Positions 17,342 through 25,710 of a stretch of DNA of 64,000 nt are shown here, in pieces. The stretch's first letter is position 1. The number at the start of each line of letters is the position of its first letter. Position numbers and translations under genes: made by a program. The DNA is taken from positions 558,001 through 622,000 of the forward strand of contig NZ_FOUS01000002.1 in assembly GCF_900114915.1 (NCBI RefSeq), in the 5' to 3' direction. Below the pieces are notes generated by a model that worked only from the letters and a program-made list of their open reading frames with translations, did no database searches and was not told where the DNA came from. This stretch comes from Bradyrhizobium sp. Rc3b. GTDB lineage: Bacteria > Pseudomonadota > Alphaproteobacteria > Rhizobiales > Xanthobacteraceae.

Positions 17342-17370
17342 TAGAGTATTGCTCTAGAGTATTGCTCTAG
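17342..17370. promoter_or_regulatory. Repeated operator upstream of the TetR gene
   Basis: The palindrome AGAG-TATTG-CTCT occurs twice in tandem (from 17344 and 17357), immediately before the GGAGG ribosome site and ATG at 17383. TetR regulators commonly bind such sites next to their own gene; autoregulation is inferred. Confidence 0.65.
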
Positions 17371-17382
17371 GAGGAAGTCTCG

Positions 17383-17979
17383 ATGACGGCGAGCGTGCGG
17401 GACGACCTGTTGGCAGCCGGGCTGATCGTGTTCGACCGCGTCGGCTTCGAAGCCGCGACCGTGGCCGCGATCCGCACCCGGGCGCGCGCCTCCAATGGCA
17501 GCTTCTTTCACGCCTTCGGCTCGAAGAAGGAGCTTGCCGGTGCGCTGTTTCTTGAGGTCTTGCGGCACTATCACGCCGCGGTGCTGGCGGCGCTCGATCC
17601 CGCGCCCGATGCGAAGCAGGGCATCGATCGGCTGATCCGGGCCCATCTCGACTGGGTTGTGACCAGCCGGCGCGAGGCGCGCTACCTGTTCGAGATTTCG
17701 CGGAGCGAGTGGGGCGAGGAGGTTCGCGACGCCCAACGCGCTCAGAATGCGCGGCTCGCCGATGGCATCGAGCGCTGGCGCGCGCCGCTGGTTGCAAATG
17801 GCGAACTCTTGCCGATGACGCCGGTGATGTTCGTCAGCCAGCTCATCGGTCCCGCGCAGATCTTCTGCCGTGCGTTCCTGTCGGGACGCGACCGCGCCGA
17901 TCCGCGCGTCGAGGCCGATACGCTGATCGCCTGCGCAGTCCGCGCGCTGGTCCCGCCCGATCGCATCAACAAACAATAA
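17383..17979 (+). CDS. TetR/AcrR-family transcriptional regulator
   Basis: 198 residues. The N-terminal helix-turn-helix is clear (about 10-55: AGLIVFDRVGFEAATVAAIRTRA, SNGSFFHAFGSKKELAGALF). The C-terminal ligand domain is of unknown specificity. It is followed 11 bp later by a PaaI-type thioesterase, so the two likely form an operon under the tandem AGAGTATTGCTCT operator. Confidence 0.87.
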   Translation: MTASVRDDLLAAGLIVFDRVGFEAATVAAIRTRARASNGSFFHAFGSKKELAGALFLEVLRHYHAAVLAALDPAPDAKQGIDRLIRAHLDWVVTSRREARYLFEISRSEWGEEVRDAQRAQNARLADGIERWRAPLVANGELLPMTPVMFVSQLIGPAQIFCRAFLSGRDRADPRVEADTLIACAVRALVPPDRINKQ

Positions 17980-17990
17980 GGAGAGGCTGC

Positions 17991-18473
17991 ATGCGCAACG
18001 ACGCAGATCCTGAATTTGGACCGATCGCCGAGCACATCCATGCCAATGTCGGCCGGCAGGGTTTTATGAACCTGGTCGGCGCCGAGCTCTCGGAATTGTC
18101 GCGCGGCACCTGCACGATCGCCGTGGACCGCCGGCCGGAGCTGCTGCAGCAGCACGGCTTCTTCCACGGCGGCGTCACCGCCTTCCTGGTCGACAACGCC
18201 ACGACGATCGCAGCCGCGACCTCGCGCGGCCAGCCGGCGCTGACGGCGGAATACAAGCTCAACCTGCTGTCGCCCGCGGTCGGCGAGAAGCTGATCTGCC
18301 GTGCCCGGGTGATCAAGCCGGGCCGCCAGGTGTCGGTGGTTGCGGCCGACGTGTTCTGTGTCAGCGGCGGTGTCGAGAAGCACACGGCAACGGCGCTGGC
18401 CTCGATCGCGATGTTGAGCGAGGACGTCGCCGCCAAAACGAAAGCCCGGCCGCCTGAGGCGACCGGGCCTTAA
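17991..18473 (+). CDS. PaaI-family hotdog thioesterase
   Basis: 160 residues from ATG at 17991 (GGAGAGG ribosome site). Hotdog fold with the central helix QQHGFFHGGVTAFLVDNATTIAA and strand YKLNLLSPAVGEKL. Such enzymes hydrolyse aryl- or acyl-CoA esters. Regulated with the TetR gene in front; substrate unknown. Confidence 0.87.
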   Translation: MRNDADPEFGPIAEHIHANVGRQGFMNLVGAELSELSRGTCTIAVDRRPELLQQHGFFHGGVTAFLVDNATTIAAATSRGQPALTAEYKLNLLSPAVGEKLICRARVIKPGRQVSVVAADVFCVSGGVEKHTATALASIAMLSEDVAAKTKARPPEATGP

Positions 18474-18480
18474 TCGTGCC

Positions 18481-18563
18481 CGTCATTCCGGGATGGGGCG
18501 CAAGCGCCAGACCCGGAATCTCGAGATTCCGGGTCTGGTCCTTCGGACCATCCCGGAATGACG
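18481..18563. repeat. Dispersed palindromic repeat between convergent genes
   Basis: Outer arms CGTCATTCCGGGATGG (18481-18496) and CCATCCCGGAATGACG (18548-18563); inner arms AGACCCGGAATC and GATTCCGGGTCT around 18509-18536. It can fold into a long two-part hairpin and may end transcription of both the thioesterase and rplI. Confidence 0.75.
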
Positions 18564-18574
18564 AGTTGAGCCGC

Positions 18575-19174
18575 TTACTTCTCTTCCGCGGCCGGCGCCG
18601 GCGCGACGTCGTCGTGCTCGGCTTCCGGATCGAAGAACTCGCCGGCGGCGGCGATCGCCTCGGCGGCTGCGTCGCGGTCCTCGTTGCGGGTCGAGATGTC
18701 CTCGCCGCGGTTGATGCGTTCGGCCTCGTCCTGGCTGCGCGCGACCGTCACTGTGATCTCGACCTCGACCTCGGGGTGGACGGCGACGGTGATCGCGTGC
18801 TTGCCGATGGTCTTGATCGGCGCGTCGAGCTGGATCTGCGGGCGGGCGAGCGAAACGCCATCGGCCTCGAACGCGATGACGATGTCACGCACGTTGACCG
18901 AGCCGAACAGCTGGCCGGCTTCCGAGGCCTGACGGATCACGATGATGTTCTTGCCTTCGATCTTCTCGGCGACCTTGGCAGCTTCGCCCTTCGAGGCGAG
19001 GTTGCGGGCCTCGAGCTCGGCCTTCATGCCGTCATACTTGGCACGGTTGTCGGCGGTGGCGCGCAACGCCTTGCCGCGCTTGAGCAGGAAATTGCGGGCA
19101 TAGCCGTCGCGAACCTTCACGACTTCGCCCATCTGGCCGAGCTTGTTGACGCGTTCCAGCAAAATGACTTCCAT
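18575..19174 (-). CDS. rplI: 50S ribosomal protein bL9
   Basis: 199 residues from the ATG at 19172-19174 ([19 protein letters not shown]). The N-terminal RNA-binding domain, connecting helix and C-terminal domain are all present, followed by an acidic tail of about 45 residues ([19 protein letters not shown]) longer than in E. coli. A much longer in-frame open stretch upstream is non-coding in this frame because it overlaps the DUF2232 gene. Confidence 0.96.
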   Translation of the reverse strand: MEVILLERVNKLGQMGEVVKVRDGYARNFLLKRGKALRATADNRAKYDGMKAELEARNLASKGEAAKVAEKIEGKNIIVIRQASEAGQLFGSVNVRDIVIAFEADGVSLARPQIQLDAPIKTIGKHAITVAVHPEVEVEITVTVARSQDEAERINRGEDISTRNEDRDAAAEAIAAAGEFFDPEAEHDDVAPAPAAEEK

Positions 19175-19224
19175 ATTCGTTCTCCTTTTGAAGTGCTCTG
19201 TAAGGTTTCGGTTTCGGGTTGAAC

Positions 19225-20211
19225 TCAAGGGGTCGGCAGCGGCGGCGGTTGCCGGCTGCGCAGGAAGCGTTCGCGGAAGCCGAACACGGCATCCGCAAGG
19301 CCGAGGATCACCATCGCGATCACGGGCCATCCGAACACGACCACGGCGGCATAGGCCGAGCCGAGCCAGAAGGTGCGGCTCTTCAGTGCCAGCGTGAGCG
19401 TATGCAGCACGGCAAAGCCGGTTACCGCATAGCCCATCATGAGCGCGGCCGCGGTGATCTGGGCGACGATCGCGAGCAGCCCGCCGGTGAAGCAGAAGGC
19501 GAGTGCGATGCACAGCGCCACCAGCGTCATCGGCGGCAGCTCGGCCGTCCTCATATCCGGCCACGGGCGTCGCAACCGGCCCGACGTCGCCGTGACCTTG
19601 GCGCTGAGCCAGAGGTTGAGGGTCAGCGTCATCATCGCGATGATGGTGGCCCCGGCTGGTGCGATCCGCACCAGCGCGTCGACGAACTGTCCGGCTTCGC
19701 CGGAGCTTTGCGGGTCGGTGGCCCGGAGCAGGCGCATCAGGCCGCGTCTGAGCGTACCGATGATGGTCTCGGCGTCGGTCCCGAGCGTGAGCAGGGCGGC
19801 GAGCGTGGTCAGCGTGGCGAAGCCCGCGAGCCAAAGCAGGATGCGGCCGACCGGATACCATTCGAGCTCGGGCTCGGCGGGCGCGGTGGCGTCAGGCGCG
19901 ACATGTCCCACGGCAACCTTTCCCACAGGACGGCTGAGCAGCACGAGATGGCCGAGCCACCACGCCGGCAGCGCGACGGTGAGGGCGAATGCGATGCAAT
20001 AGGGCAGGCCGAACAGGGCACCGAGGCCGATCGCAGCAGCGATGCCGCCGAGGCTTGCGCAAAGCGGTCCCCAGCCGATCGCGGCGACCATCAGCGGCAG
20101 CGGTGCGAGATAGAACAGGACGAGCGAGATCAGCGCGCCCGAAATGATCGAGGCGAACATCAGGGCCGACGCAGCGCCGGCGATCAAGGCTATCAGCACA
20201 AAGGCCATCAT
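19225..20211 (-). CDS. DUF2232 membrane protein
   Basis: 328 residues, about eight hydrophobic segments, with the N-terminal run [25 protein letters not shown]2232 proteins normally sit between rpsR and rplI in Bradyrhizobium and relatives; function unknown. Here its usual upstream neighbour rpsR is 43 kb away because of the island. Ribosome site GGGAGCGGGA lies just before the start. Confidence 0.88.
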   Translation of the reverse strand: MMAFVLIALIAGAASALMFASIISGALISLVLFYLAPLPLMVAAIGWGPLCASLGGIAAAIGLGALFGLPYCIAFALTVALPAWWLGHLVLLSRPVGKVAVGHVAPDATAPAEPELEWYPVGRILLWLAGFATLTTLAALLTLGTDAETIIGTLRRGLMRLLRATDPQSSGEAGQFVDALVRIAPAGATIIAMMTLTLNLWLSAKVTATSGRLRRPWPDMRTAELPPMTLVALCIALAFCFTGGLLAIVAQITAAALMMGYAVTGFAVLHTLTLALKSRTFWLGSAYAAVVVFGWPVIAMVILGLADAVFGFRERFLRSRQPPPLPTP

Positions 20212-20297
20212 CAGCTGTCCCGCTCCCTTCGAGCGGTTAGAGCGAGACCAGCGAAATCGCTAGTGTTATCAGAAGGTTATTGCATTCGGCTCAAGCT
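20212..20297 (-). promoter_or_regulatory. Possible promoter for DUF2232-rplI at the island edge
   Basis: On the minus strand TTGAGC is followed 18 bp later by GATAAC, upstream of the DUF2232 start. Because rpsR is followed by a hairpin, this pair may depend on such a local promoter. Weak match only. Confidence 0.3.
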
Positions 20298-20322
20298 CTG
20301 TAGCAGAAACCGTAGCGGAAAC
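20298..20322. other. att-like repeat, left end of island
   Basis: CTGTAGCAG-AAACC-GTAGC-GGAAAC here resembles CTGTAGCAG-TTTC-GTAGC-AGAAAC at 63230-63253, in the same orientation. A second candidate pair is CGAGCGGTTAGAG at 20230-20242 and 63335-63347. One pair may be the attachment core and the other arm sites. Confidence 0.5.
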
Positions 20323-20347
20323 CTCAGCTCGCCCAACTCCAAAACGA

Positions 20348-20371
20348 ATGCGGCCCCCGAGGGAGCCGCAA
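20348..20371. terminator. Hairpin near left island end
   Basis: TGCGGCCCCCGAGGGAGCCGCA forms a stem (TGCGGC...GCCGCA) with imperfect inner pairing. It lies downstream of copA on the minus strand and could stop transcription from the metal block before it reaches DUF2232. Confidence 0.45.
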
Positions 20372-20501
20372 ACCAATTGCCGGCCTTCTAGCCAATCCCG
20401 ACTTGAAGTTCAACGCCCAATCCGAGGTGGCGTCGCGGACCTTTAAGAGTTCCCATGTCTTAAGTTTTCCTGACGGTTCCGAGATGCAGGTCTCTCTGCG
20501 A

Positions 20502-22910
20502 TCAAACCCGCGCACTCCGCAGCCGCAGCGCGTTGCCGACCACGCTCACCGAAGAGAGGGCCATCGCCGCGGCCGCCACGATCGGCGACAACAGAAGGCC
20601 GAAGGTCGGATAGAGCACGCCGGCCGCGATCGGAATTCCAGCCGCGTTGTAGGCGAACGCGAAAAACAGGTTCTGTCGAATATTACTCATGGTCGCCCGC
20701 GACAGCCGCCGCGCCCGAACGATGCCAGTGAGGTCGCCCTTGAGCAGGGTGACGCCGGCGCTCTCCATCGCAACGTCCGTGCCGGTCCCCATCGCGATGC
20801 CGACCTCGGCCGCCGCCAGCGCCGGCGCATCGTTCACGCCATCGCCCGCCATCGCGACGTTCCGGCCTTCCTTCTGCAACTTGGCGACCACCGCGCTCTT
20901 TTGATCCGGCAGCACTTCCGCTTCCACGTCGGCGATGCCCAGCCTACGCGCGACCGCCTGAGCCGTGGTCCGGTTGTCTCCGGTGAGCATGATCACCTTG
21001 ACGCCGTCCGCCGCGAGGTCCCGCAGCGCCTCGGGCGTGGAGCCCTTCACGGGATCGGCGATGGCGATGATGCCCGCGAGCTTGCCATTCACGGCCATGT
21101 TGATGACGGTGGCGCCTTCGCCGCGCTGCCGCTCCGCCTCTGCCTCCATTGCAGAAGTTTCCACTCCCTGCGAACGCATGAAGGCGGCGTTGCCGAGCAG
21201 GACTCTCTTGCCCTCGACGATTCCGAGCGCGCCCTTGCCCACCGGCGAGTCGAAGTCCTGCACATCGGTCGTCTGGATGCCCCGATCCTTGGCCTCGTTG
21301 ACGATCGCATCTGCAAGCGGATGTTCGCTGGCGCGTTCGACGCTGGCGGCGAGCCGCAGCACCTCGGCTTCCGTGTACTCCTCTGCGGGCTTGACGGCTA
21401 CGACCTTGGGCTTTCCTTCGGTTAGCGTGCCCGTCTTGTCGACGACCAGCGTGTCGATGCGCTCCATGCGCTCGAGCGCTTCGGCATTCTTGATGAGCAC
21501 GCCGGCCTGGGCGCCGCGCCCGACACCGACCATGATCGACATCGGGGTGGCGAGTCCCAAGGCGCAGGGACACGCGATGATGAGGACGCTGACGGCGGCG
21601 ACGAGGCCGAAGGCCAGACGCGGCTCCGGACCGTAGACCGCCCACGCGGCGAACGCAGCAATTGCGATCACGATTACGGCGGGCACGAACCAGCCGGCCA
21701 CCTGATCGGCCAGGCGCTGGATCGGCGCGCGGGAGCGCTGCGCCTGCGCGACCATATGCACGATCTGGGACAGCATGGTGTCGCTGCCGACCTTCTCGGC
21801 GCGCATGATGAAGCCGCCGGAGCGATTGAGCGTGCCCGCGATGACCTTGCCGCCGACGTCCTTGCTGACGGGCATGGATTCGCCGGTCACCATCGACTCG
21901 TCGAGCGAGGACCGCCCCTCGACGATCTCGCCGTCGACCGGCACCTTCTCGCCGGGGCGAACACGAAGCCGGTCGCCGACCTCCAGGGCAGAGATCTCGA
22001 CTTCTTCGTCGGTGCCGTCGGCCCGGATGCGGCGCGCCGTCTTCGGCGCGAGGTCGAGGAGTGCCTTGATCGCGCCGGAGGTCGCTTCTCGGGCCCGGAG
22101 CTCAAGCACCTGTCCGAGGAGGACCAGAACGGTGATCACCGCGGCCGCCTCGAAGTAGACGGCGACGGCGCCGTCGTGACCTCGGAACGTGGCCGGAAAG
22201 ATGCCAGGCGCGACGGTGGCGACGATGCTGTAGACCCAGGCGACCCCGGTGCCCATCGCGATCAGGGTGAACATGTTCAGATTGCGCGTCAGGACCGATT
22301 GCCAGCCGCGGACGAAGAACGGCCATCCCGCCCAGATCACGACGGGCGTCGCGAGGACCAACTGGATCCAGTTCGAAAGCGTCTGGTCGATCCAACCGTG
22401 GCCGCCGATGAGGTGACCGCCCATTTCGAGGATCACGACCGGAACGGAAAGCGCGAGACCCACCCAGAACCGGCGGGACATATCGACCAGCTCGGGGTTC
22501 GGACCAGTGTCCGCGCTCGCGACTTCCGGTTCGAGCGCCATGCCGCAGATGGGGCAATTGCCCGGCCCGACCTGGCGGATCTGCGGATGCATCGGACAGG
22601 TGTAGATGGTGCCTTCCGGCAGTTTGGCGGGCGGCGCCTGCTGCGCCTTTCCATGGACGTACTTGGCGGGGTCAGCCTCGAATTTGGTGCGGCAGCGCTC
22701 CGAGCAGAAATAGTAGGTCTGGTCGCCGTGCTCGACCTTCTGGCGAGCGGTCGCCTGGTCGACCTTCATCCCGCAGACCGGATCCACTGCAGTCCCTGCA
22801 GCATTATCGTGATGGTGAGCGTGTGCCGCATGGTCATGGGCCGCCGGATGCGAATGCCCGCAGCAGCTTCCGCGCGCCTCTCCGGATTTCTGGCTGTGCT
22901 GCGCGTCCAT
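20502..22910 (-). CDS. copA: Copper-translocating P1B-type ATPase
   Basis: 802 residues. The N-terminus replaces the usual GMxCxxC domain with a His-rich run (residues 19-36), a YHS domain (43-84, DPVCGMKV...YYFCSERC) and a CPMHP...CPICGM heavy-metal-binding domain (103-127). The core has TGES (342-345), the metal CPC motif (447-449), DKTGTLT with the phosphorylated Asp 491, SEHP (529-531) and GDGVNDAP. Start 22910 is chosen over 22922 because GGAG lies 6 bases before it. It exports Cu+ from the cytoplasm. Divergent from the CsoR gene. Confidence 0.93.
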   Translation of the reverse strand: MDAQHSQKSGEARGSCCGHSHPAAHDHAAHAHHHDNAAGTAVDPVCGMKVDQATARQKVEHGDQTYYFCSERCRTKFEADPAKYVHGKAQQAPPAKLPEGTIYTCPMHPQIRQVGPGNCPICGMALEPEVASADTGPNPELVDMSRRFWVGLALSVPVVILEMGGHLIGGHGWIDQTLSNWIQLVLATPVVIWAGWPFFVRGWQSVLTRNLNMFTLIAMGTGVAWVYSIVATVAPGIFPATFRGHDGAVAVYFEAAAVITVLVLLGQVLELRAREATSGAIKALLDLAPKTARRIRADGTDEEVEISALEVGDRLRVRPGEKVPVDGEIVEGRSSLDESMVTGESMPVSKDVGGKVIAGTLNRSGGFIMRAEKVGSDTMLSQIVHMVAQAQRSRAPIQRLADQVAGWFVPAVIVIAIAAFAAWAVYGPEPRLAFGLVAAVSVLIIACPCALGLATPMSIMVGVGRGAQAGVLIKNAEALERMERIDTLVVDKTGTLTEGKPKVVAVKPAEEYTEAEVLRLAASVERASEHPLADAIVNEAKDRGIQTTDVQDFDSPVGKGALGIVEGKRVLLGNAAFMRSQGVETSAMEAEAERQRGEGATVINMAVNGKLAGIIAIADPVKGSTPEALRDLAADGVKVIMLTGDNRTTAQAVARRLGIADVEAEVLPDQKSAVVAKLQKEGRNVAMAGDGVNDAPALAAAEVGIAMGTGTDVAMESAGVTLLKGDLTGIVRARRLSRATMSNIRQNLFFAFAYNAAGIPIAAGVLYPTFGLLLSPIVAAAAMALSSVSVVGNALRLRSARV

Positions 22911-22933
22911 TTGAGACTCCATCTTGCGGAAAG

Positions 22934-22948
22934 TACCCTGGGGGGGTA
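22934..22948. promoter_or_regulatory. CsoR-type operator
   Basis: TACCC-TGGGG-GGGTA: an inverted repeat with a G-rich centre, the standard shape of CsoR/RcnR operators (related to GTACCC...GGGTAT). It lies between the divergent copA (start 22910) and the repressor gene (start 22959), so one site can control both. Confidence 0.78.
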
Positions 22949-22958
22949 TATTAGGAGC

Positions 22959-23234
22959 ATGAGAAACGATATCAAGGCTTCCTGTCAGAAACGCCTGAAC
23001 CGCATCGAAGGCCAGGTTCGCGGGCTCGCGAAGATGGTCGACGAGGACCGGTACTGCATCGATATCGTCACGCAGATCTCGGCGGTCCGTTCCGCGCTTC
23101 GGCGGGTGGAAGAAGAAATCCTTAAGGATCACGTGGCCCATTGCGTGGAACACGCGATCCATAGCGGCGACAAGGTCGACCAGCGTCGGAAGATCGCGGA
23201 ACTGATGGACGTCGTGGGTCGGGTGGATAGGTAA
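22959..23234 (+). CDS. CsoR/RcnR-family metal-sensing repressor
   Basis: 91 residues, all-helical DUF156 protein. The conserved Cys-His-Cys copper ligands fit RYCID, HVAHC (His and Cys). No DNA-binding helix-turn-helix is expected in this family; it grips G-rich operators such as the one at 22934-22948. It should repress copA and itself and let go when Cu+ binds. Its AGGAG sits unusually close to the ATG (one base between), so translation may be weak or leaderless-like. Confidence 0.9.
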   Translation: MRNDIKASCQKRLNRIEGQVRGLAKMVDEDRYCIDIVTQISAVRSALRRVEEEILKDHVAHCVEHAIHSGDKVDQRRKIAELMDVVGRVDR

Positions 23235-23255
23235 CCATAGCGTAGCCACGGATGC

Positions 23256-23269
23256 TTGAGCCGGATCAA
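23256..23269. promoter_or_regulatory. FixK/FNR-like box upstream of the DUF2946-cus genes
   Basis: TTGAG-CCGG-ATCAA differs from TTGAT-N4-ATCAA at one position. It lies 68 bp before the start of the DUF2946-like gene, a suitable distance for activation. Confidence 0.55.
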
Positions 23270-23336
23270 AGACTGCGCCGAGCCCCGGAATATGTTACTC
23301 AAGCCGCGCTGCGGCCCGAGAGGTAAATCAATCACT

Positions 23337-23708
23337 ATGCGGTTCGTCCGTACCATCCTGGCATTTGCTATCGCCGCCTCGCTGGCGATGCTGCCGCTTG
23401 GTGCGTCGGCCGCCGTCGGTCACGCGATGCCGTCGGACGACATGCAGATCGTCATGCACATGGCCGATCACGGCGACATGTCGATGGACGATTGCTGTCC
23501 GGACGACATGAAGGGATCGACCTCGCACAAGGATGGCTACAAGTGCGGGATGGGGCTCTGCTGCATCGGCGGAGCTCTCGCACTCAGCGACGTCCACCCC
23601 CTCGCGCTGCGGCTGTTATCCGTCGCAACGAGCAAGATCCTCATCCCCGCCGACCAGGTCCTCTCCTACCGCACCGGTAGTCCGCCCTTCCGACCTCCTC
23701 GAAGCTGA
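23337..23708 (+). CDS. DUF2946/CopL-like periplasmic metal protein
   Basis: 123 residues from ATG 23337. A signal peptide (ending near ASAAV) is followed by a Met/His/Cys-rich segment (MHMADHGDMSMDDCC, KCGMGLCC). The pattern fits small periplasmic copper-region proteins of the DUF2946/CopL type. Likely binds Cu or aids its export. First gene of the rightward cus-like group. Confidence 0.65.
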   Translation: MRFVRTILAFAIAASLAMLPLGASAAVGHAMPSDDMQIVMHMADHGDMSMDDCCPDDMKGSTSHKDGYKCGMGLCCIGGALALSDVHPLALRLLSVATSKILIPADQVLSYRTGSPPFRPPRS

Positions 23709-23807
23709 TCTCGCAAAACCCGGCGCGCGCGCACGCTTGCTCGCGCAGACGACTGACGTGCGCGCTCCATGCGCCACGGCGAAAGATCAGATCATGAGGA
23801 CAGGACA

Positions 23808-24200
23808 ATGCTTTCCAATTTCACGACCGCGGCTGTCGCCGCCACCCTTTCGCTTGCCGCTTCGGCCGCCATGGCGGGCGCCGGCGACTACGCCTTCGAG
23901 CCCGTCAATCCGGAGATGAAGAAGGGCGACGACGTCACGCTCGCCGTCCGCTTGACCAACAAGCAGACCGGCAAGCCGGTGGCGGACGCGGTGATCTTCA
24001 AGACCCGCGTCGACATGGCTCCCGACGGCATGGCCGAGATGGAATCCGCGGTCGCGCCGCTGCCCTCGAAAGAGCCCGGCGTCTACGCCTTCAAGACGGA
24101 CCTGCCGATGGCCGGCCGCTACCAGGTGACGCTCTCCGCCAAGGTGCAGGGCGAGGCCGAGACCGTCACCGGCAAGGTGATCGTCAAGGCGACGAAGTGA
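23808..24200 (+). CDS. YtkA/FixH-like periplasmic protein
   Basis: 130 residues from ATG 23808 (AGGACA in front). Signal peptide to AMAGAG, then a beta-rich YtkA-like domain (DDVTLAVRLTNKQTGKPVADAVI...PGVYAFKTDLPMAGRYQVTL). Such proteins occur beside copper RND systems; their direct role is unclear. It lies 82 bp upstream of cusB, with a hairpin in between. Confidence 0.75.
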   Translation: MLSNFTTAAVAATLSLAASAAMAGAGDYAFEPVNPEMKKGDDVTLAVRLTNKQTGKPVADAVIFKTRVDMAPDGMAEMESAVAPLPSKEPGVYAFKTDLPMAGRYQVTLSAKVQGEAETVTGKVIVKATK

Positions 24201-24204
24201 GCCT

Positions 24205-24229
24205 GCGGGCGCCGCCAGACGGCGCCCGC
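24205..24229 (+). terminator. Hairpin between the YtkA-like gene and cusB
   Basis: GCGGGCGCCG and CGGCGCCCGC (10-bp arms, 5-bp loop). No T-run; more likely RNA processing or attenuation than a full stop. Confidence 0.5.
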
Positions 24230-24282
24230 ACTCCTCTTTCCCATTCACATGGATGCGCGCCCCGGGCGCGCGGGATCACGCC

Positions 24283-25710
24283 ATGAACACGCAGCGTCTT
24301 CTGACGGCACTCGCACTGACGGCCGGCCTTGCCGTGGGCGGCCACTGGTACTGGGCCGGCGAACACTCGTCCGTGCACGCCGAGGCGATCGCGGCGGCAC
24401 CGGCCTCGGCCCGAACTCCGCTTTACTATCGCGATCCGGAAGGGGTGCCGCGCTGGTCGGCCGGTCCGAAGAAGGACGACCGCGGGCGGGACTACCTGCC
24501 GGTCTATGACGACGATCAGGCCGCAGCCGCCCTGGCGAAGCCGAAGCAGCAGGCGGATGCGTCGCGCAAGATCCTGTACTACCGCAATCCCATGGGCCTG
24601 CCCGACACCTCGCCGGTGCCGAAAAAGGACCCGATGGGCATGAACTACGTCCCCGTCTACGAAGGCGACGAGGTCGATGACGGCACCGTGAAGCTGTCGC
24701 CGGGCAAGATCCAGCGGACCGGCGTGAAATCCGAACCCGTCGAGCGGCGCCCGATCCGGGTCTCCGTGAAGGCGCCGGGGACGATCCAACTCAACGAGCG
24801 CCGCGTGTCAGTGATCGTCATGCGCGCCGAGAGTTTCGTGCAGAAGGTCGCCGACGTCACCACCGGCACGCGCGTCAAGGCCGGCCAACCGCTGATGCAG
24901 ATCTACAGTTCGGCAGTGGCGTCCGCCGCCGCGGAGTATCTCTCGACGATCACCTCCAGAACCACGGGCGGGATCGAGGCCTACGGCCGGGGCTCACGGC
25001 AGCGACTGATCAATCTCGACGTGCCCGAACAGGTCATTGCCGAGATGGAGAAGTCCCACGTCGCCCCCGTGACCGTGCAGTGGTCCGCGCCGCGCGACGG
25101 CATCGTGCTCGAGCGCAACGCGATCGAGGGCATGCGCGCCAATCCCGGCGACGTGCTGTTCCGGGTCGCCGACATCTCGCTGGTCTGGGCCCTGGTCGAT
25201 GTGGCCGAAAGGGACCTGGGCGGCATCGCGGTGGGTCAACCCGTCACGATCCGCGCGCGCAGTTTCCCGGGCCGAACCTTCTCCGGGAAGATCGCGGTTG
25301 TCTATCCCCAGGTGAACCGGGAAACTAGGACCGCCCGCGTCCGGATCGAGCTCGCCAATCCGGACTTCGCCCTTCTTCCGGACATGTACGTCGATGCCGA
25401 CATCGGCACCGACGACTCGGCGCCCGTGCTGGCGGTGCCGGATAGCTCAGTGCTTGACACCGGCAGCCGCCAGGCCGTCCTCGTCGACAAGGGCCAGGGT
25501 CGCTTCGAACCGCGCGAAGTGAAGCTGGGCCAGCGCGGCGGCGGCTACATCGAGGTGCGGGATGGCCTGGCCGACGGCGAGGCGGTGGTCACCTCGGCCA
25601 ACTTCCTGATCGACGCGGAAAGCAATCTGAAGGCGGCGCTGAAGGGCTTTGCCGAGACCGCGCCCCAAGCCTCCGACGCACCTGCCCACGCGATGGGAGA
25701 GCACAAATGA
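24283..25710 (+). CDS. cusB: RND efflux periplasmic adaptor, CusB-like
   Basis: 475 residues from the ATG at 24283 (MNTQRLLTALAL); an upstream in-frame ATG at 24253 lacks a signal sequence at its front. After the signal come two heavy-metal-binding motifs: YYRDPEGVPRWSAGPKKD, which has lost the Met residues, and YYRNPMGLPDTSPVPKKDPMGM, which keeps them. The rest is the barrel-sandwich hybrid and helical hairpin. It links CusA to an outer-membrane channel and delivers Cu+/Ag+. The ATGA overlap with cusA shows translational coupling. Confidence 0.9.
   Translation: MNTQRLLTALALTAGLAVGGHWYWAGEHSSVHAEAIAAAPASARTPLYYRDPEGVPRWSAGPKKDDRGRDYLPVYDDDQAAAALAKPKQQADASRKILYYRNPMGLPDTSPVPKKDPMGMNYVPVYEGDEVDDGTVKLSPGKIQRTGVKSEPVERRPIRVSVKAPGTIQLNERRVSVIVMRAESFVQKVADVTTGTRVKAGQPLMQIYSSAVASAAAEYLSTITSRTTGGIEAYGRGSRQRLINLDVPEQVIAEMEKSHVAPVTVQWSAPRDGIVLERNAIEGMRANPGDVLFRVADISLVWALVDVAERDLGGIAVGQPVTIRARSFPGRTFSGKIAVVYPQVNRETRTARVRIELANPDFALLPDMYVDADIGTDDSAPVLAVPDSSVLDTGSRQAVLVDKGQGRFEPREVKLGQRGGGYIEVRDGLADGEAVVTSANFLIDAESNLKAALKGFAETAPQASDAPAHAMGEHK

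Noticed and set aside
19175..19861. N-terminal extension of rplI
   Set aside because: The frame is open upstream, but bL9 starts at 19174 and the extension overlaps the real DUF2232 gene in another frame.
23256..23336. In-frame N-terminal extension of the DUF2946 protein
   Set aside because: The signal peptide starts at 23337; the extension has no ribosome site and overlaps the FixK-like box.
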